Positions 7,265 through 14,904 are shown, counted from the first letter of the stretch. The stretch: 64,000 bases of DNA from JADHLJ01 sp038146985 (GCA_038146985.1 JAYQSQ010000019.1:1-64000); one strand, 5' to 3'. Made by a program: numbers and translations. Notes: generated from the letters alone by a model not told the origin.

Positions 7265-7364
7265 CGCCGTTCTCGAGACCAAGCGGGTGTTCCCTGGCGC
7301 CAGGGTGACCCGTGTCGGCAAACCGGAAATCGATTGGGAGAAGGGTGATGAACTGCCGTTCTGA
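7140..7364 (+). CDS. C-terminal part of the same phage protein, or a separate 74-aa ORF
   Basis: Reads MLPSSGEVVSIVRTDAEAHH..., with a GTG at 7140 as the first start codon. The open frame extends upstream through EVWEC, matching the continuation expected from the frame starting at 6800. It ends GKPEIDWEKGDELPF, with the RuvC-like gene starting before its stop. CRECLVF shows no zinc-site partner. No ribosome site supports an independent start, which favours the frameshift reading. Confidence 0.5.
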   Translation: MLPSSGEVVSIVRTDAEAHHVCRECLVFTLEEVGRLIDGLPDAVLETKRVFPGARVTRVGKPEIDWEKGDELPF

Positions 7365-7884
7365 GATTGCGCATGTGCCCCTGAAGGCCGTTGAGCCTGC
7401 CGGCGACAGGCGCCCTGTGGTGGTCGCCATGGATCTTGGTATGCGCACCGGCTGGGCGATCCGCCAGGTGGATGGCGCCATCGCGAGCGGCATGTCGGAG
7501 TTCCGGCCCGGGCGCTTCCAGGGCGGCGGCATGGCGTTCCTGCGGTTCAAATCCTGGCTGGAGGAACTCCATCGGACGTCTGGCCCGATCGACGCCGTGT
7601 TCTTCGAGGAGGTGCGTCGCCATCTCGGTACCACCGCCGCCCGCATCTATGGCGGCTTCCTCGCTCATCTCACGGCCTGGTGCGAGCAGCGGGGCGTTGC
7701 CTACGAGGGCGTACCGGTCGGCACGATCAAGCGGCACGTCACGGGCAAGGGGAACGCTGGCAAGGACGCCGTCATCGCCGCCGTGACAGCGATGGGTTTC
7801 GAGCCGTCCGACGACAACGAAGCCGATGCCTTGGCGATTCTGAGTTGGGCGCTCGCCAGCCGTTTCGGGGAGGACGCACGATGA
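7348..7884 (+). CDS. RuvC-like Holliday-junction resolvase
   Basis: A 178-residue RNase H-fold nuclease. Acidic residues fall where RuvC-type enzymes need them: VVVAMDLGMRTGWAI (Asp29), IDAVFFEEV (Glu87/88) and DDNEADALAIL (Asp156/Asp160). The ATG at 7348 is preceded by GGGAGAAGGGTG and is preferred over the GTG at 7312. It is coupled by ATGA to the next gene. In this early operon it would resolve branched recombination or replication intermediates. Confidence 0.82.
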   Translation: MNCRSEIAHVPLKAVEPAGDRRPVVVAMDLGMRTGWAIRQVDGAIASGMSEFRPGRFQGGGMAFLRFKSWLEELHRTSGPIDAVFFEEVRRHLGTTAARIYGGFLAHLTAWCEQRGVAYEGVPVGTIKRHVTGKGNAGKDAVIAAVTAMGFEPSDDNEADALAILSWALASRFGEDAR

Positions 7885-8138
7885 ACGGAGAGATGCTGCT
7901 CAAGCACGCGGCCGGCGTAGTCGCGAACCGGCGTGAGACCTATGGCGAGCCGGAGCAGCTGTTCGATCAAATCGCCAAGCGCTGGTCGCTCGTCCTCGGC
8001 GTCGAGGTGACATCCGCACAGGTCGCGCTTTGCCTGATTGAGCTCAAGCTCGCCCGTCTTACTCGGGATCCGCGCCATCTCGACAGCATCACCGATGTTG
8101 CCGGATACGCCGCCTGTCTTCGTGAGGTCGGACGATGA
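7881..8138 (+). CDS. DUF6378 phage protein
   Basis: An 85-residue protein that matches the DUF6378 pattern: NRRETYGEP, FDQIAKRWSLVLG, VALCLIELKLARL and a terminal HLDSITDVAGYAA. The family is common in phage early regions and its biochemical role is not known to me. Start and stop both overlap the neighbours by ATGA, so the gene sits inside a tightly coupled operon. Confidence 0.72.
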   Translation: MNGEMLLKHAAGVVANRRETYGEPEQLFDQIAKRWSLVLGVEVTSAQVALCLIELKLARLTRDPRHLDSITDVAGYAACLREVGR

Positions 8139-8332
8139 GGTGGCATCCGAAGGGTTATGGCGGCGATCGGCCGAGTCCGGAGCAAATCAAGCGCGAGGGG
8201 TGGCGTGAGCAGGGTGTGCTCGTGATCGCCGAGGACGACGATCGGTTGACCTGGCCCGAGCGGGAGTTGGTCCGGCAACTCGGCGTGAAGCTCTACGGGA
8301 GGCGAGATAACGGGGAGCCGCGCCGTGGCTGA
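8135..8332 (+). CDS. Small conserved phage protein
   Basis: A 65-residue protein with a Trp/Gly/Arg-rich start (MRWHPKGYGGDRPSPEQI), a central GVLVIAEDDDRLTWPERELV and a basic end. The frame is coupled to both neighbours by short overlaps. I recognise the pattern as one that recurs beside DUF6362 genes in phages, but no function is known to me. Confidence 0.6.
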   Translation: MRWHPKGYGGDRPSPEQIKREGWREQGVLVIAEDDDRLTWPERELVRQLGVKLYGRRDNGEPRRG

Positions 8333-8762
8333 GTTCCAATGGACTCCTTCGCTCGTGGAAGCCCGGATCGTCGAGGCGGTCGACGTTCTCAAGCGCCTGC
8401 CAGAGGAGCGTATGCAGGGCTATTACTCGACCTGGCCCCGGATCGTGCCGGAGTTCTCGGATCTGGTGGGCCAGGAGCCACCGCGCCTCAAGAGACCCCC
8501 GCCGTCGCCCGGCGCGATTAGCCGGATGGAAGAAACGCTCGAATGGCCCAAGCTTCTTGAGCCTCAAGACGCTCGTATTCTTTGGTTACGCGCGGCAGGG
8601 GAGAGATGGAAAACGATCTGCTGGAAGGTCGGCTTGCAGCGCGCCGCCGCTCACGAGCACTGGCTCTACGGGCTATGCGTGCTGGCTTGGAAGCTGAACG
8701 GGCGCCACGTGCCGTCCAAGAGATCGAAGCGTTACGTTATCACTATGGTTCGCGAATCCTAA
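8325..8762 (+). CDS. DUF6362-like phage protein
   Basis: A 145-residue protein starting at a GTG that overlaps the previous gene. Features are a predicted helical N-terminus (VEARIVEAVDVLKRLP), a Pro-rich middle, and a C-terminal helix-turn-helix-like part (DARILWLRAAGERWKTICWKVGL) ending in a basic tail. This matches DUF6362 proteins from phages. It is the last gene of the rightward early operon; its stop meets the stop of the convergent HipB-like gene. Confidence 0.65.
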   Translation: MAEFQWTPSLVEARIVEAVDVLKRLPEERMQGYYSTWPRIVPEFSDLVGQEPPRLKRPPPSPGAISRMEETLEWPKLLEPQDARILWLRAAGERWKTICWKVGLQRAAAHEHWLYGLCVLAWKLNGRHVPSKRSKRYVITMVRES

Positions 8763-9055
8763 CGTCTCTTGGCGGCTTCGATGACAGCGTCGATGTCGAC
8801 AGGTTCGATTGTGGCGTCCGATGCGGGTGGAGGCCTCTCCACGTCGACCGAAAGCGAGATATCCAGGACGTTGAGGGTTTGGAGGACAAGGCCGAGCTCG
8901 GAACGCGATTTGCCCCGCTCGACGCCAACGATCCACTGGCGGCTGACGCCAACCTTACGGGCAAGTTCCGCTTGGCTCAGCTTGCGTTGACGGCGTTTTT
9001 CACGAATGACGAGGCCGAATTCGAGAGGTGTCCGGATACGCATGAGTGCTCGCAT
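8759..9055 (-). CDS. HipB/Y4mF-like XRE regulator without HipA
   Basis: A 98-residue protein with a clean XRE helix-turn-helix at about 14-50: GLVIREKRRQRKLSQAELAR, KVGVSRQWIVGVERGKS. The RKLSQ...VSRQWI...ERGK series is diagnostic of HipB-type antitoxin regulators. No HipA kinase gene lies beside it: downstream is a convergent phage gene and upstream a divergent toxin-antitoxin pair. It may be a solitary regulator. No clear ribosome site precedes either possible start (9055 or 9043). Three inverted repeats sit upstream. Confidence 0.75.
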   Translation of the reverse strand: MRALMRIRTPLEFGLVIREKRRQRKLSQAELARKVGVSRQWIVGVERGKSRSELGLVLQTLNVLDISLSVDVERPPPASDATIEPVDIDAVIEAAKRR

Positions 9056-9130
9056 AGTATGTCAGCGTTCGGCGACATATTAACATTGTCATCGAACGGC
9101 GACATCCGGAAAAGTCGTCGAACGACGACA
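9056..9130. promoter_or_regulatory. Three operator-like inverted repeats upstream of hipB-like gene
   Basis: TATGTC (9058-9063) and GACATA (9074-9079) bracket a 22-bp site. TGTC (9087-9090) and GACA (9101-9104) repeat the TGTC-N10-GACA spacing 27 bp further on, with the shared inner sequence CGGCGACAT. GTCGTCG-AA-CGACGAC (9114-9129) is a third symmetric element. They fit autoregulation by the HipB-like protein. Confidence 0.5.
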
Positions 9131-9225
9131 AAAATCGGTTATTTCGGTGCCTAGAGGACGGAGATTATGATGAGTTGGTGGTTTGAACGGGGTTTGGAGT
9201 AAGTACCTAACCTTCCATTTACCTC

Positions 9226-9254
9226 TTGTACGTACGTTGTCCGGATGATATATA
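9226..9254 (+). promoter_or_regulatory. Promoter of the DUF1778/GNAT toxin-antitoxin operon
   Basis: TTGTAC (9226-9231) and TATATA (9249-9254) are separated by 17 bp, a good sigma-70 match, with the antitoxin ATG 22 bp further on. The palindrome GTACGTAC (9228-9235) overlaps the -35 box and could be the antitoxin operator. Confidence 0.5.
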
Positions 9255-9276
9255 TGGTGGCGAATGGAGAACAGCC

Positions 9277-9552
9277 ATGTCGATCGCAGAAGCCAAATCC
9301 GAGCGCATTGAAGTTCGCACCACGCCCAGCATGAAGTCATTGCTGCAGCGTGCGGCCGCGACGTCGCACAAGAACGTCACCGAATTCCTGCTTGAGGCCG
9401 GGATCAACGCCGCAGAGGAATCTCTGGTGGACCGACGTCTTTTTCAGCTCGACGACGCCCAATGGCAAGCATTTCAGGATGTTCTCGACCGACCGGTCAC
9501 CGAGAAGCCGCGTCTCGCTCGGCTGTTGTCCGAGAAGAGCGTGCTTGAGTGA
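9277..9552 (+). CDS. DUF1778 (TacA-like) antitoxin
   Basis: A 91-residue protein of the DUF1778 antitoxin family. The N-terminal ribbon-helix-helix is readable (ERIEVRTTPSMKSLLQRAA, NVTEFLLEAGINAAEE), followed by the neutralising tail that starts FQLDDAQWQAFQDVLDRP. ATG 9277 has GGAGA upstream. The stop overlaps the GTG of the acetyltransferase toxin, the normal tacA-tacT organisation. It should bind its own promoter and block the toxin's active site. Confidence 0.88.
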   Translation: MSIAEAKSERIEVRTTPSMKSLLQRAAATSHKNVTEFLLEAGINAAEESLVDRRLFQLDDAQWQAFQDVLDRPVTEKPRLARLLSEKSVLE

Positions 9553-10067
9553 CGGGCGAAGAAGAACCGCTTTCAGCCGTCGAAAAGCTCAACACCGCCC
9601 ACGATGTCGACTCGTTCGACTGTGGGAAGCCGCCTCTCAATAACTTTCTGCAAAGGTACGCGCTGGTAAACCAGAAGGCAGGAAGCGCGCAAACCTACGT
9701 CGTTAGTAGAGGGCAGCAGCGTGTCGTAGGCTACTACAGTCTCGCTGTAGGCGGGGTAGAGCATGAGGACTCGCCCGCTCGAGTGGGACGGGGACTCGCC
9801 AAGCACCCCATCCCGGTCATGCTCCTGGCGCGTCTTGCCATTGATCAATCGGAGCACGGACGCGGTCTTGGCAAAGCCTTGCTCAAGGATGCTCTTCTGC
9901 GAACCACGCAAGCCGCAGACATCGCCGGCATTCGCGCCCTTCTCGTTCACGCCAAGGACGATGAGGCGCGCGCCTGGTACGAGCGTTTCGATTTCGAGGC
10001 CAGCCCGACAGACCCCTACCACCTGTTCCTGTTGATGAAAGATCTAAAGGCGCTGCTCGGGGAATAG
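9549..10067 (+). CDS. GNAT-family toxin (TacT-like, acetylates aminoacyl-tRNA)
   Basis: A 172-residue GNAT acetyltransferase. The opening FDCGKPPLNNFLQRYA, the acetyl-CoA motif RGLGKA (105-110) and the tyrosine in AWYERFDFE (Tyr144) are those of TacT/AtaT-type toxins, which acetylate charged tRNAs and stop translation. GTG start overlaps the antitoxin stop. The pair lies at the right edge of the phage-like region and may stabilise it. The tRNA target cannot be read from sequence. Confidence 0.87.
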   Translation: MTGEEEPLSAVEKLNTAHDVDSFDCGKPPLNNFLQRYALVNQKAGSAQTYVVSRGQQRVVGYYSLAVGGVEHEDSPARVGRGLAKHPIPVMLLARLAIDQSEHGRGLGKALLKDALLRTTQAADIAGIRALLVHAKDDEARAWYERFDFEASPTDPYHLFLLMKDLKALLGE

Positions 10068-10146
10068 CATCGCTCGCTCGGATGATCATGATCATTGTCA
10101 TGCCGATCATCATTCCTTGGCGGACAGAAAAAGTGCGCACCATAGA

Positions 10147-10171
10147 GAAAGGTGTCTTGCAGACACTTTTC
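10147..10171 (+). terminator. Stem-loop downstream of the toxin gene
   Basis: GAAAGGTGTC (10147-10156) and GACACTTTTC (10162-10171) pair over 10 positions with one G-T, around a TTGCA loop. A T-run follows only inside the right arm, so termination is plausible but not textbook. The surrounding 10068-10341 gap also has a GATGATC/GATCATC inverted pair (10081-10111) and a repeat copy; no gene is seen. Confidence 0.45.
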
Positions 10172-10190
10172 TCGGAGACGAAAGCCCCTG

Positions 10191-10223
10191 AAAGCACCTA
10201 ATCTGTCCCACGGGCGCTGACGT
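10191..10223 (-). repeat. IS-end-like sequence, inverted copy of 19946-19979
   Basis: AAAGCACCTAATCTG followed by TCCCACGGGCGCTGACGT is the reverse complement of 19946-19979, identical apart from one extra base in the latter. The second copy borders the decayed IS3-family element. This one has no transposase beside it, so it is a solo terminal remnant or another dispersed repeat. It lies 120 bp beyond the phage-like region. Confidence 0.65.
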
Positions 10224-10341
10224 CAGACACCGTCGATCTTCATGATGCGCCTCCCGCTCTGAATGCCGCAGTCGGTTTCACGCACCGATCGAAGCCGCCG
10301 GGCCGCGCGCATTCAAGCCCCTGCGATCGTGGCAGTAGCCG

Positions 10342-11154
10342 TCAGATGATCGCGTGCCGGACCTTCGCGGACACCCATTCGCTGACGATCACCGTCGCCA
10401 GGATCACCAGCAGGATCATCGAAACCTGGGTCCAGGCCAGCGTATTGATGGACCCGTTCAGCTGCAGGCCGATGCCGCCGGCGCCGACAAGGCCCAGGAT
10501 GGTCGATTCCCGGATATTGATGTCCCAGCGGAAGACGCCGACACCGGCGAAGGTCGGCAGCACCTGCGGCACAATGCCGTAGAGGATCTGCTGGGCCCGG
10601 GTGGCGCCGGTCGCCTCGATCGCTTCCACCTGATTTTGGTCGATTTCCTCGATCGCCTCGTAGAGCAGCTTGGCGCAGAACCCGATGGACCGAAGGCCGA
10701 TGGCCAGCGTGCCGGCCAGGACGCCGGGACCGAAAATGAACACCAGCATCAAGGCCCAGATCAGCGAGTTCACCGACCGCGAGGAGACGATGACGAACAG
10801 CGCGCAGGCGCGGACCAGGACGTGCGGCGTCGTGTTGCGCGCGGCGGCAAAGGCCACCGGCACGGCGATGACCAGGGCGATCACGGTGCCGAGGGTCGCG
10901 ATGTTGATGGTGTCCCAAATCGGCCACCACAGTTGGTCCATATAGGAGATCTTGGGCGGGAACATGCGGGCCCCGATATCAGCGGCCTGTCGCCCGGCAT
11001 CCTGAACGAAGAACCATACGGTCTTCTCGGAAACCAGATGCCAGGCATACATGACGATCGCGACGCCGATCAGCCAGCAGAACCACACCGTGAATTCGTG
11101 ACGGGTCGTCCTGCGCCGCCAGACCGGTCCGTCCTTGGTCTCGATCATCGGCAT
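10342..11154 (-). CDS. phnE: Phosphonate-type ABC transporter permease (second PhnE)
   Basis: A 270-residue inner-membrane permease with about six helices. The cytoplasmic EAA-type loop is seen as VEAIEATGATRAQQILYGIVPQVLP, and DINIRESTILGLVGAGGIG is the classical PhnE signature. It is the last gene of a phnD-C-E-E order and begins directly after the stop of the other permease, so the two probably form a heterodimer. Substrate could be phosphonate, phosphite or another reduced phosphorus compound; no C-P lyase or phosphonatase gene is present here to decide. Confidence 0.9.
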   Translation of the reverse strand: MPMIETKDGPVWRRRTTRHEFTVWFCWLIGVAIVMYAWHLVSEKTVWFFVQDAGRQAADIGARMFPPKISYMDQLWWPIWDTINIATLGTVIALVIAVPVAFAAARNTTPHVLVRACALFVIVSSRSVNSLIWALMLVFIFGPGVLAGTLAIGLRSIGFCAKLLYEAIEEIDQNQVEAIEATGATRAQQILYGIVPQVLPTFAGVGVFRWDINIRESTILGLVGAGGIGLQLNGSINTLAWTQVSMILLVILATVIVSEWVSAKVRHAII

Positions 11155-11967
11155 CTATTGCACCCATTTCCGCAGATAGCTGGACAGATATTCCAGCGCC
11201 ATGACGATGGCGATGATGACGAGCAGGATGGCGGCCGCGGTGTCGAATTCGTAGCGGTCGAAGGCGGTGTTCAGGGTCGCGCCGATGCCGCCGCCGCCGA
11301 CGATGCCGACGACCGCCGATTCCCGGAAATTGATGTCGAGGCGATAGACGGATAGGCCGATCATGCGCGGCATGACCTGGGGCTGGATGGCGTAATTGAT
11401 CCACTGAAACCAGGAGGCGCCGGTGGCCTTGACCGCCTCGGCCTGCTCCTCGCTCATGTTCTCGATGTCCTCGGCCAGCAGTTTGGCATAGAAGCCGATC
11501 GTGCCGATGGAAAGCGCGATGAAGCCGGCGAAGGGACCGAAGCCGAACAGCTTGACCGCGAAGATCGCCAGGATCACCTCGGGAAAGGTGCGCGACCCGG
11601 CGATGATCGCGCGGTTGAACAGATAGACCCATCGTGGCGCGAGGTTGCGCGCGGCGCCGAGGCCGATGGGGATCGACATGATGATCCCGGCCACCGTCGA
11701 GATCAGCGCCATCCAGATGCTTTCCTGGATGCCGTCCCAAACCACGCCGCGGTTGTCGGCGAAGTTCGGCGGAAAGAATGCCGCGAGGAACCGCTCGCCG
11801 CGCGGCAGCCCCTCGGCCACGCGCGACCAGTTGATTTCCATGGTCCCGAGCGCGGTCGCAAGATAGATCGCCGCACCCAGAATGATCCCCCACCGCAGTG
11901 TCGGGTTCTTGATCAGTGGCAGGCGCTTCCAAGTCGCCGGATAGGACGGGGCGGCCTGATCGGTCAT
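11155..11967 (-). CDS. phnE: Phosphonate-type ABC transporter permease (first PhnE)
   Basis: A 270-residue permease homologous to its neighbour. Key stretches are EAVKATGASWFQWINYAIQPQ (coupling loop) and YRLDINFRESAVVGIVGGGGIG. The N-terminal half has a hydrophobic helix (LRWGIILGAAIYLATALG) and a periplasmic region before the core membrane domain. It overlaps phnC by 4 bp. The second permease starts with no gap. Confidence 0.9.
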   Translation of the reverse strand: MTDQAAPSYPATWKRLPLIKNPTLRWGIILGAAIYLATALGTMEINWSRVAEGLPRGERFLAAFFPPNFADNRGVVWDGIQESIWMALISTVAGIIMSIPIGLGAARNLAPRWVYLFNRAIIAGSRTFPEVILAIFAVKLFGFGPFAGFIALSIGTIGFYAKLLAEDIENMSEEQAEAVKATGASWFQWINYAIQPQVMPRMIGLSVYRLDINFRESAVVGIVGGGGIGATLNTAFDRYEFDTAAAILLVIIAIVMALEYLSSYLRKWVQ

Positions 11968-12797
11968 GGCTCAGATCCGGCGGTCAACGCTTCAGCGGCC
12001 TCAACGAAGGCGCTGTCGTCCTCGTCTTCGTCGTCGACCTTGCCGATGGTGGCCTCCCAGTTCTCCTCGCCGTAAATCCGGGTGAGCACCTCGGGCGTCA
12101 GCCGGTCGGGCGGGCCGTCATAGACGATCGCGCCCAGCTCCAGCCCGACGATACGTTGGGAGAACATCTGCGCCAGCAATACGTCGTGGATATTGATGAT
12201 CGCGGCCAACCCGCGTTCCGCGCATAGCTCGTTGATCAGCCGCATGATCTGGCGCGAGGTTTTCGGATCAAGGCTCGCGGTCGGCTCGTCGACCAGCAGG
12301 AGTTCCGGATTCTGGATCAGGGCGCGGCAGATGCCGACCCGCTGGCGCTGGCCGCCGGAAAGCTCGTCGGCGCGCTTGTCGGCCATATGCATCAGGCCGA
12401 CCCGGTCCAGCAGCCGGTAGGCCTCGCGCACATCCTCGGGCGGGAACCGGCGGAACCAGCTGCGCCAGAACCCGACATAACCGAGGCGTCCGGACAACAC
12501 GTTTTCCATGACCGTCAACCGCTCGACCAGGGCGTATTCCTGGAAAATCATCCCCATGCGCCGGCGAGCCTGGCGTAGCGCGCCGCCCGACAGGCCGGTC
12601 AGTTCCAAATCGTTCAGGTAGACCTTTCCGGCAGTCGGTTCGACCAGCCGGTTGACGCAGCGGATCAAGGTCGACTTTCCGGCTCCCGAGGGGCCGATAA
12701 GCGCCATGACCTGACCGTCCGGTACCTCGAGATCGACCCCTTTTAGGGCCAGGTCCCCGGTCCGGTATTGCTTCCTCAAGCCTTCGAGACGCAGCAT
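11964..12797 (-). CDS. phnC: Phosphonate-type ABC transporter ATPase PhnC
   Basis: A 277-residue ATPase with all ABC motifs: Walker A GPSGAGKST (35-43), Q-loop MIFQEYALVERLTV, signature LSGGQRQRVG, Walker B LLLVDEPTASLD and H-loop INIHDV. FQEYALVERLTVMENVLSGRLGY is characteristic of PhnC. The C-terminal tail (about 250-277) is acidic (DDEDEDD), longer than usual. It energises uptake with the two PhnE subunits; the gene lies 97 bp downstream of phnD. Confidence 0.92.
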   Translation of the reverse strand: MLRLEGLRKQYRTGDLALKGVDLEVPDGQVMALIGPSGAGKSTLIRCVNRLVEPTAGKVYLNDLELTGLSGGALRQARRRMGMIFQEYALVERLTVMENVLSGRLGYVGFWRSWFRRFPPEDVREAYRLLDRVGLMHMADKRADELSGGQRQRVGICRALIQNPELLLVDEPTASLDPKTSRQIMRLINELCAERGLAAIINIHDVLLAQMFSQRIVGLELGAIVYDGPPDRLTPEVLTRIYGEENWEATIGKVDDEDEDDSAFVEAAEALTAGSEP

Positions 12798-12894
12798 GCG
12801 GCCCCCGCGAACACCAAAATGCCGTTCAAGCCAAAACCGGGGCCGGGCCCGCGTGTTCTACGGGTCCGGCCGGTCCAGATCACGTGATCGGATG

Positions 12895-13878
12895 TTACTT
12901 GCAGTCGTAGCTGACGCCGTTCGCCACATCGATCTTGCGCACGACATCCCAATGGGTTTTGTGCCGGATGTTGATGAAGCGGTCGGCGCGCTTGAACTCC
13001 TTCTTGAAGTTCTCGTCCCACTCGTAGGTGAAGAACGCTTCCTTGACCTTGGCGACCAGAACCGGATGCAGGTTATGGGCATGGCCATAGCCGGTGGTCG
13101 GGAAGGTCTGGGACTTGTAGATCGAGCGCAGTTTGCTCTGGTCGATCACGCCGCGCCGGGCCATGCGGAACATGACCGAGTTGGCGATCGAGGCGATCTC
13201 ATAGTCGCCGTTGTAGACGCCCAGGATCGAGTTGTCGTGCTTGCCCGAGAAGGCAGGCTTGAAGTCCCGGTCCGCGACCAGATCGAACTCACCCTTCAGG
13301 ATCGCCGACGGCGCCTTGAAGCCTGAGTTCGAGGTTGGCGACGTGAAAGCCAGGGTCCGGCCCTTGATGTCGGCGGGTGACTTGATCTCGCTGTCCGCCT
13401 TGACGATCAGCTCCATCTCGTAGCCGAAGCTCCCGTCCTGGTAGGCCATCATGGCGAACGGCACGAATCCGGCGCAGCTCACCGCGATCGGGTTGGACCC
13501 GGTGTTGAAGCCGGCGACGTGCAGGCGGCCCGAGCGCATGGCCTCGAGCTGGGCGGCGTTGTTCTGGACCGGGAAGAATACGACCTTGCGGCCGGTCACC
13601 TCCGCCATATGCTTGACGAAACCGTCCCAGATATTGGCATAGACGGCAGGATCCTCGACCGGGGTGTAGGTGAAGATGATGGTGTCCGGATCGACCCATT
13701 TCGACGGGTCAGACGGCAGATCGGCGACGAGATCCAGGTCCCGGTCGCAATACGCGACATCGAGCGTGCCGCGGTCGCATTTCTCTTCGGCAGTCGCGGC
13801 CGTCGGCGCGGCGAAAGCGGAAATGCCGAGCACGGTTGCCGTGGCCAGTCCCGCAAGCGTTGTCCCAATGAGTTTCAT
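12895..13878 (-). CDS. phnD: Phosphonate/phosphite-type periplasmic binding protein PhnD
   Basis: A 327-residue PhnD-family solute-binding protein. It has a signal peptide (about 1-30, ending in an Ala-rich stretch) and the family signatures FTSPTSNSGFKAPSA, VQNNAAQLEAMRSGRLHVAGF and SQTFPTTGYGHAHNL. The start is secured by GGAGGGG upstream. It opens the phnDCEE operon and has a Pho box 41-58 bp before its ATG, so expression should rise under phosphate limitation. Ligand choice between phosphonate and phosphite is unresolved. Confidence 0.92.
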   Translation of the reverse strand: MKLIGTTLAGLATATVLGISAFAAPTAATAEEKCDRGTLDVAYCDRDLDLVADLPSDPSKWVDPDTIIFTYTPVEDPAVYANIWDGFVKHMAEVTGRKVVFFPVQNNAAQLEAMRSGRLHVAGFNTGSNPIAVSCAGFVPFAMMAYQDGSFGYEMELIVKADSEIKSPADIKGRTLAFTSPTSNSGFKAPSAILKGEFDLVADRDFKPAFSGKHDNSILGVYNGDYEIASIANSVMFRMARRGVIDQSKLRSIYKSQTFPTTGYGHAHNLHPVLVAKVKEAFFTYEWDENFKKEFKRADRFINIRHKTHWDVVRKIDVANGVSYDCK

Positions 13879-13918
13879 GGAGCCCCTCCAGATAGTGCGC
13901 CGGCCCGGATCGCCGGCA

Positions 13919-13936
13919 TGTTACGATTTTGTTACG
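13919..13936 (-). promoter_or_regulatory. Pho box upstream of phnD
   Basis: On the minus strand the sequence is CGTAACA-AAAT-CGTAACA: two identical 7-mers with a 4-bp A/T spacer, which is exactly the PhoB box layout (consensus CTGTCAT-N4-CTGTCAT). It ends 41 bp upstream of the phnD ATG, a normal place for an activator overlapping the -35 region. Confidence 0.72.
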
Positions 13937-14052
13937 CGAGACTAGAGGCTAGCCATGGTCACCGCAAACGAAACATACCCGCCCGGCGACTTTCCTTCGC
14001 GAGGCAATTGGACGCCGGTTCTGGCTGCCGGCCGACTGTGGATGACGTCGAC

Positions 14053-14892
14053 ATGACACCGATTTCGGGCCTGCGCGATATAGCCGAACGGTTCGATCTG
14101 TTTCTGTTGGACCAGTTCGGCGTGCTGCATGACGGGGTGTCGCCCTATCCCGAAAGCAACGCGGCCCTAGAGCTCCTCTCAGCCTTGGCGAAACCGTCGG
14201 TGATTATCTCGAATTCGGGGAAACGTGCGGACCTGAACATCCGGCGCATGCAGGAGATGGGCGTGCCCCGGCATCTGTATACGCATCTCGTGACATCCGG
14301 CGAGGTCGCTTGGTCGGTGCTCCGGTCGGAGGTTCCCGGCGCGGCACCGAAGCCGGGGCGGCGCTGCTTTTTGATCTCCAGCGGCGGCAGCCGTTCCCCG
14401 GTCGACGGGCTTGATGTCACGCTGGTTGAGGCGCCCGACAAAGCCGACTTCATTTTGCTGGCGGGAAGCGAAGGGCATGTGTACGGCGAGGATCACTATC
14501 GTGCGCTGCTGGAACCCGGTGCGCGGGCGGAAGTTCCCTGCTTCTGCACCAACCCCGACAGGATTGCGCTGGCGGGCTCGGTTCGGAGTTTCGGTCCCGG
14601 GCGTATCGCCGAAATCTATCAGGAGCTCGGTGGTTCGGTCCGTTGGATCGGCAAGCCTTATCGGGAGATCTATGATCACGCCATCGGCCTGTTTCCGGCC
14701 ATCGAGCGGACGCGCATCCTGTGTGTCGGCGACAGCATAGAGCACGACATCGTCGGTGCCCGAAATGCCGGGCTGCGAAGCGTTCTGGTGCGCGGCGGCA
14801 TTCTTGAGAACTGCGAGGATCGCGAGATCGAGGCGCTGACCCTGACGCACGGGGCCAGACCCGACTACGTAATGATGCGGTTCGCCCCTTAA
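14053..14892 (+). CDS. HAD-superfamily class IIA hydrolase (TIGR01459-like)
   Basis: A 279-residue HAD hydrolase. Motif I is LFLLDQFGVLHDG (about 16-28), motif II is VIISNSGKR (about 49-57), and motif III/IV is ILCVGDSIEHDIVGARNAG. This is the NagD-like class IIA with its cap domain, subgroup TIGR01459. It diverges from phnD with 174 bp between the starts, so it may share the phosphate-control region. Substrate unknown; sugar phosphates or nucleotides are usual for the class. The PhnX (phosphonatase) signature is not present. Confidence 0.82.
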   Translation: MTPISGLRDIAERFDLFLLDQFGVLHDGVSPYPESNAALELLSALAKPSVIISNSGKRADLNIRRMQEMGVPRHLYTHLVTSGEVAWSVLRSEVPGAAPKPGRRCFLISSGGSRSPVDGLDVTLVEAPDKADFILLAGSEGHVYGEDHYRALLEPGARAEVPCFCTNPDRIALAGSVRSFGPGRIAEIYQELGGSVRWIGKPYREIYDHAIGLFPAIERTRILCVGDSIEHDIVGARNAGLRSVLVRGGILENCEDREIEALTLTHGARPDYVMMRFAP

Positions 14893-14904
14893 GCCGTACC
14901 CGTG

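Noticed and set aside
10068..10341. tRNA gene or phage attachment site at the right edge of the element
   Set aside because: No cloverleaf can be drawn; only hairpins and the IS-end-like repeat are visible, and the left end of the element is outside the window.
13519..14052. N-terminal 178-codon extension of the HAD hydrolase frame
   Set aside because: It runs antisense through phnD and lacks a ribosome site; the HAD domain starts properly at 14053.
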